Assembly (NCBI GenBank): GCA_948438565.1
Contig: CAOJLW010000075.1
Location: 1 to 9,643, forward strand
Direction of reading: 5' to 3'
Source: an uncultured Lachnospiraceae bacterium
GTDB lineage: Bacteria; Bacillota; Clostridia; Lachnospirales; Lachnospiraceae
Length of the DNA: 9,643 nucleotides
A model generated the notes under the pieces. That model had not been told where the DNA came from and made no database searches. It saw nothing but the letters and a program-made list of their open reading frames with translations. Below, piece by piece: positions 6,651 through 9,643 of this stretch. Each line of letters opens with the position of its first letter. Within the stretch, counting starts at the first letter, position 1. Both the position numbers and the translations under genes were made by a program.

Positions 6651-6686
6651 AAAAAAAGGAGGATCCCCGGGTCGCCCCGGGAATCC
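6651..6686 (-). terminator. Intrinsic terminator of the surface-protein gene
   Basis: On the minus strand an 11-bp GC-rich stem (6686-6676 with 6671-6661, one T-G wobble) closes the GNRA-type tetraloop GCGA (6675-6672). TCC and seven Ts (6657-6651) follow. It sits 12 bp after the stop codon at 6699-6701. It is one of the two strong terminators in the window. Confidence 0.93.
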
Positions 6687-6698
6687 ATGCCTGGCTGC

Positions 6699-9643
6699 CT
6701 ATTTTTTTACTTTCACCGCTTTTGAAATCTTACCGGCGCTATATTGCGCCTTCTTTTCGGTCACGATTTTATAATAATATTTCTTGTTGACTTTCACCTG
6801 CGTATCCACATAAACCCGTTTGGAAGCGGAAACTTTGGCAATCTTTACAAAACCCGTATCCTTTTTCGTAGAACGATAAATATAATACTTGGACGCGCCC
6901 TTGACCCTTTTCCAGGTCACTTTGACCCGTTTTGCGCCGCTTTGCTTTGCCGTCACCTTCTTCGTATTGGCCGGAAGCATCACGGATACTTCCGCGCTGT
7001 TGACGCTGTCTATATATTTCGCCGTATCCAGGGCGACGGTTTTTGCATAATAAAACGCTTTCTTTCCGCTTGCCGGACTGTTGTCGTACAAATAATGGGC
7101 GGTTGTCTCTCCAATCAGAACAACTTTACTGCCAACCCTGCGGTATACGACCATTTTTTGCCCTTCCTGCGGTTTGGCAAAGGATATTTTCACCCTTCCG
7201 GTCGATTTCTTGGCAATGCAGCTTTTTACTTTGATCTGCGGCTGTGTAAGTTGAACCGGGGTCGGAGCCGGATCTCGTTTTGCCTCCTCTTCCAGTGCGG
7301 CAATTCTGCCCTCCGCCGCCTGTAACACCTGTAAAGCGGCGCTTACCAAGGCCTTCTGCGTCTCTGTCAAAGCTTCATAGGCGCTGCGCGCTTCAGCTAT
7401 TTTCGCCTTGCTCTCAAGCGTCACATTGCCGATTGCCATAATTAAGGCGTTGACCTTATCCGCAGCGGCCTGATCGGCCGCCTGTTGATCGGCTTTGTCT
7501 TTTAAGTCCTGAAGCGCTTCTTCCGCCGCCGTCAGGCAATCTATGGCATCCCGCCCAACCAATGCCTTTTGTTCCGGCGTCAACGCTTCATAAGCTGCAC
7601 GCGCCTCTAAAATCACTGTTTCCTTATCCAAGGTCACTTCTCCGATGCCGCTAATCTTGTCGGTAACCGCTGTCGCTGCCGCACGATCTAGCGCTTCTTG
7701 ATCGGCTGCATCCTTGAGTTCCTGCCACCTGTTTTCCGCATCCAGTAACGTCCGTAGGATATCTGCGTCTATCCATGCTTTCTGCGCTTCTGTCAAAGCT
7801 TCATAGGCATTGCGCGCTTCCGTAATAGCCAGACCGGACGCAAGCGTCACCTCGCCAATTGCGTTGATTTTTTGGATCACCGCGTCGGCCGCCGCCTGAT
7901 CGGCCGCTTCCTGTTTCCGATCGGCCAAATCCTGCTCCGCTTGTTCCAATGCCTGAACCGCAGCGGTTCCTACCAACCCTTTCTGTTCCGGCGTCAACGC
8001 TTCATAAGCTGCACGCGCTTCTAAAATCGCCGCTTCCGATTCTACGGTCACCTCGCCGATTGCGTTGATTTTTTGGATCACCGCGTCGGCCGCCGCCTGA
8101 TCGGCCTCTTCTTTTTGCAGTGCGCGAAGCGTTTGTTCCGCATCTTCTAAGATCTTTATCTTATCCGTCCCTACCAGCTCTTTTTGCGCTGCCGTCAAAA
8201 CGTCATAGGACTGGCGGGCGTCGGTGATCGCTGCTTCCGATTCTAGCGTTACCGTGCCGATCGCGTTGATTTTTTGGATCACCGCGTCGGCCGCTTCCCG
8301 ATCGGCGTCCCGGACTACAATTTTCATCGTATCTGTAAGGCCGGAAGCGACGCTTTTGACCGTAATCGTCGCCTCCCCTGCCGTAAGAGCCTTGCAACGT
8401 CCGCTGCTGCCAACCGCAGCCACCTGCGGATTGCTGCTGGTATAGATCAGAGTTTTATTGGTTGCGTTTTCCGGCAGAACTTCCACTGCCAGATCATAGG
8501 AATTTCTACACCAGAACGTCTTTTCCACATCTTGAAACTGAACGGACTCTACACGAACCGGTTCGCCGTAATATGGCGTAATCGACACTTCGCATTCGGC
8601 TTTCACTGACTCATCCAACAGAGAATACACCGTTACAATCGCTTTTTGGGCAGAGCCTTTTACGGTTACGACGCCCTCGGGAGAAACCTCTACAAGCTTT
8701 GGATCGGAGGACTTCCAGCCTATGCTGATATTGTTTACTTCTGGTTTTGTCTTGACTGACAATGGAGCGGACTGACCAGGCAGCAAATGAAGCTGTTCTG
8801 GCGTCACGGAAATTTCTTCTATCTTTTGTACGGTTGTCGCGCTTTCGTTTATCCCGATAATTTCAAATTCATACATCGAATACCCGTATTGACCTACCCG
8901 TTTTATGCCTAGCATCCGTACATAACGCCCGGTATATTTCTGTGGAAGCGTATAATTTTTCCATCCTGCTCCGGTATTATTTTTCTCATAGACCATATCC
9001 GTCCAATTTTCCCCATCATCGGAAATCTGAACCTTATATTCCTTTCCGGCTGCCGCCTCCCAGAGGATATTGATTTTTTCTACCGTCGAAGTTTCGCCGA
9101 GATCCACCATATACCACTGGCTGTCGCTTCGCGCGGACGCCCATCGGGTACCGGTATTCCCGTCAATGGCATTGGTCACCGGATATGCGGCCGCGCCTCC
9201 CGTATCGTAACTGCTACAGGAAGCCTGCTTACCAATCGCCATATTAAACGCCTTGACTTCCGGTATGCCGTCCCCGATCTTTTGCAGCGCGCGAATGGAA
9301 AACAGAGAGTATTGACTCGGACTGACGCCCTGCATTTTCAGATAACGGGCCTCGATCGGCTGGTCAAAATCATAGCGGACATATTCCCCTTTGACCTGCC
9401 CTCTGACTTCTTTTATTGTCGTCCATTCTACGCCGTCCGACGACGTCTGGATATCGTAATCTTCCCCATTGGAGTACCATGTAATATCGACTGCGTCAAA
9501 GGATGCGCCTTCGCCCAGATCCACCTGGATCCATTCCGCCCGATCCTCATACAAAGACTGCCAACGCGTCACAGTCGTATTATTATCCACCGCATTGGAT
9601 GCCGAATACACGGAATGCACGCTACTAACTGTAACGGGTTTAT
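6699..9643 (-). CDS. Large modular surface/secreted protein, C-terminal 980 residues (5' end outside window)
   Basis: The frame is open to the right edge. An internal GTG at 9620 lies inside the first domain, so it is not the real start. Counting from the first visible codon, the domains are: F5/8 type C (discoidin-like) about 1-120, with NAVDNNTTVTRW and WIQVDLG; a second F5/8C about 132-265, with NAIDGNTGTRW and WYMVDLG; two bacterial Ig-like (Big_2) domains about 272-355 and 362-445; five helical repeats about 448-790; and two fibronectin/Ig-like beta domains about 803-890 and 893-980. F5/8C domains usually bind glycans, and such tails are common on Lachnospiraceae glycoside hydrolases, so a catalytic domain may lie upstream (inference). 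The end is lysine-rich (AVKVKK) with no LPXTG sorting signal, membrane anchor or SLH domain, so the protein may be released or held non-covalently. A terminator follows; no partner gene is visible. The function is not identified. Confidence 0.85.
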   Translation of the reverse strand, partial: KPVTVSSVHSVYSASNAVDNNTTVTRWQSLYEDRAEWIQVDLGEGASFDAVDITWYSNGEDYDIQTSSDGVEWTTIKEVRGQVKGEYVRYDFDQPIEARYLKMQGVSPSQYSLFSIRALQKIGDGIPEVKAFNMAIGKQASCSSYDTGGAAAYPVTNAIDGNTGTRWASARSDSQWYMVDLGETSTVEKINILWEAAAGKEYKVQISDDGENWTDMVYEKNNTGAGWKNYTLPQKYTGRYVRMLGIKRVGQYGYSMYEFEIIGINESATTVQKIEEISVTPEQLHLLPGQSAPLSVKTKPEVNNISIGWKSSDPKLVEVSPEGVVTVKGSAQKAIVTVYSLLDESVKAECEVSITPYYGEPVRVESVQFQDVEKTFWCRNSYDLAVEVLPENATNKTLIYTSSNPQVAAVGSSGRCKALTAGEATITVKSVASGLTDTMKIVVRDADREAADAVIQKINAIGTVTLESEAAITDARQSYDVLTAAQKELVGTDKIKILEDAEQTLRALQKEEADQAAADAVIQKINAIGEVTVESEAAILEARAAYEALTPEQKGLVGTAAVQALEQAEQDLADRKQEAADQAAADAVIQKINAIGEVTLASGLAITEARNAYEALTEAQKAWIDADILRTLLDAENRWQELKDAADQEALDRAAATAVTDKISGIGEVTLDKETVILEARAAYEALTPEQKALVGRDAIDCLTAAEEALQDLKDKADQQAADQAAADKVNALIMAIGNVTLESKAKIAEARSAYEALTETQKALVSAALQVLQAAEGRIAALEEEAKRDPAPTPVQLTQPQIKVKSCIAKKSTGRVKISFAKPQEGQKMVVYRRVGSKVVLIGETTAHYLYDNSPASGKKAFYYAKTVALDTAKYIDSVNSAEVSVMLPANTKKVTAKQSGAKRVKVTWKRVKGASKYYIYRSTKKDTGFVKIAKVSASKRVYVDTQVKVNKKYYYKIVTEKKAQYSAGKISKAVKVKK
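7281..8300 (-). repeat. Five tandem 67-71-residue helical repeats within the surface protein
   Basis: Each unit reads approximately ADAVIQKINAIGEVTLES, then an ARAAYEALTPEQKALVG segment, then an Ala/Glu/Gln-rich helix with A-E-x-x-L-x-x-L spacing. The Ile codons of the AIG (or GIG) motif lie at 8259, 8058, 7857, 7644 and 7431, so the periods are 201, 201, 213 and 213 nt. DNA identity is patchy: 48 bases are identical between units 2 and 3 (8059-8106 and 7858-7905), 32 of them shared with unit 1. A 45-base block is almost identical between units 2 and 4 (7984-8028 and 7570-7614). They probably form a helical stalk that spaces the binding domains from the C-terminal beta domains. Confidence 0.88.

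Noticed and set aside
6744..7325. 193-codon plus-strand open frame
   Set aside because: It lies opposite the well-supported fibronectin-like coding region, has no ribosome site or recognisable domain, and is explained as an antisense shadow of that gene.
7281..8300. Regularly spaced near-identical DNA blocks as a CRISPR array or intergenic repeat
   Set aside because: The spacing is in-frame within one coding region, repeat similarity extends through the spacers at protein level, and no cas genes are present.

Overview
The window looks like chromosomal DNA of a Clostridia-class Firmicute, most likely Lachnospiraceae. The reasons are strong purine-rich ribosome binding sites (AAGGAG or GAGGAGG types), sigma-A style promoters, a CarD-family regulator of clostridial type, and a large surface protein combining F5/8 type C, bacterial Ig-like, helical-repeat and fibronectin-like domains. 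Base composition looks mid-range and even throughout. I see no insertion sequence, phage gene, tRNA, rRNA or CRISPR array. Every recognisable gene is on the minus strand, so transcription runs right to left.

Right end (6699-9643): the C-terminal 980 residues of a large modular surface or secreted protein whose N-terminus lies outside the window. It closes with a strong intrinsic terminator at 6651-6686. Next comes a stand-alone GNAT acetyltransferase (5945-6529) with its own promoter (6582-6610) and no obvious terminator.

Centre (353-5932): one long operon for vitamin B5 and coenzyme A synthesis. A strong extended -10 promoter (5905-5932) and a leader of about 138 nt precede six tightly packed genes: a Rossmann/DUF2520 protein (probable PanG-type ketopantoate reductase), panB, panC, panD, coaBC, and a membrane-anchored calcineurin-like metallophosphoesterase. 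Gaps range from a 7-bp overlap to 32 bp. PanB makes ketopantoate from ketoisovalerate and the PanG candidate would reduce it to pantoate. PanD makes beta-alanine from aspartate, and PanC joins pantoate and beta-alanine into pantothenate. After phosphorylation by a kinase encoded elsewhere, CoaBC adds cysteine and decarboxylates to give 4'-phosphopantetheine. The phosphoesterase has no known role in this pathway. The operon ends at a strong terminator at 273-308.

Left end (1-194): the first 64 codons of a CarD-family RNA polymerase-binding regulator, cut by the window edge.

The points most worth a second look are the PanG-like enzyme, the structured leader, the phosphoesterase as last cistron of a CoA operon, and the recombination-prone repeats in the surface protein. 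The rest is ordinary housekeeping sequence, and I see no clearly new multi-gene system.
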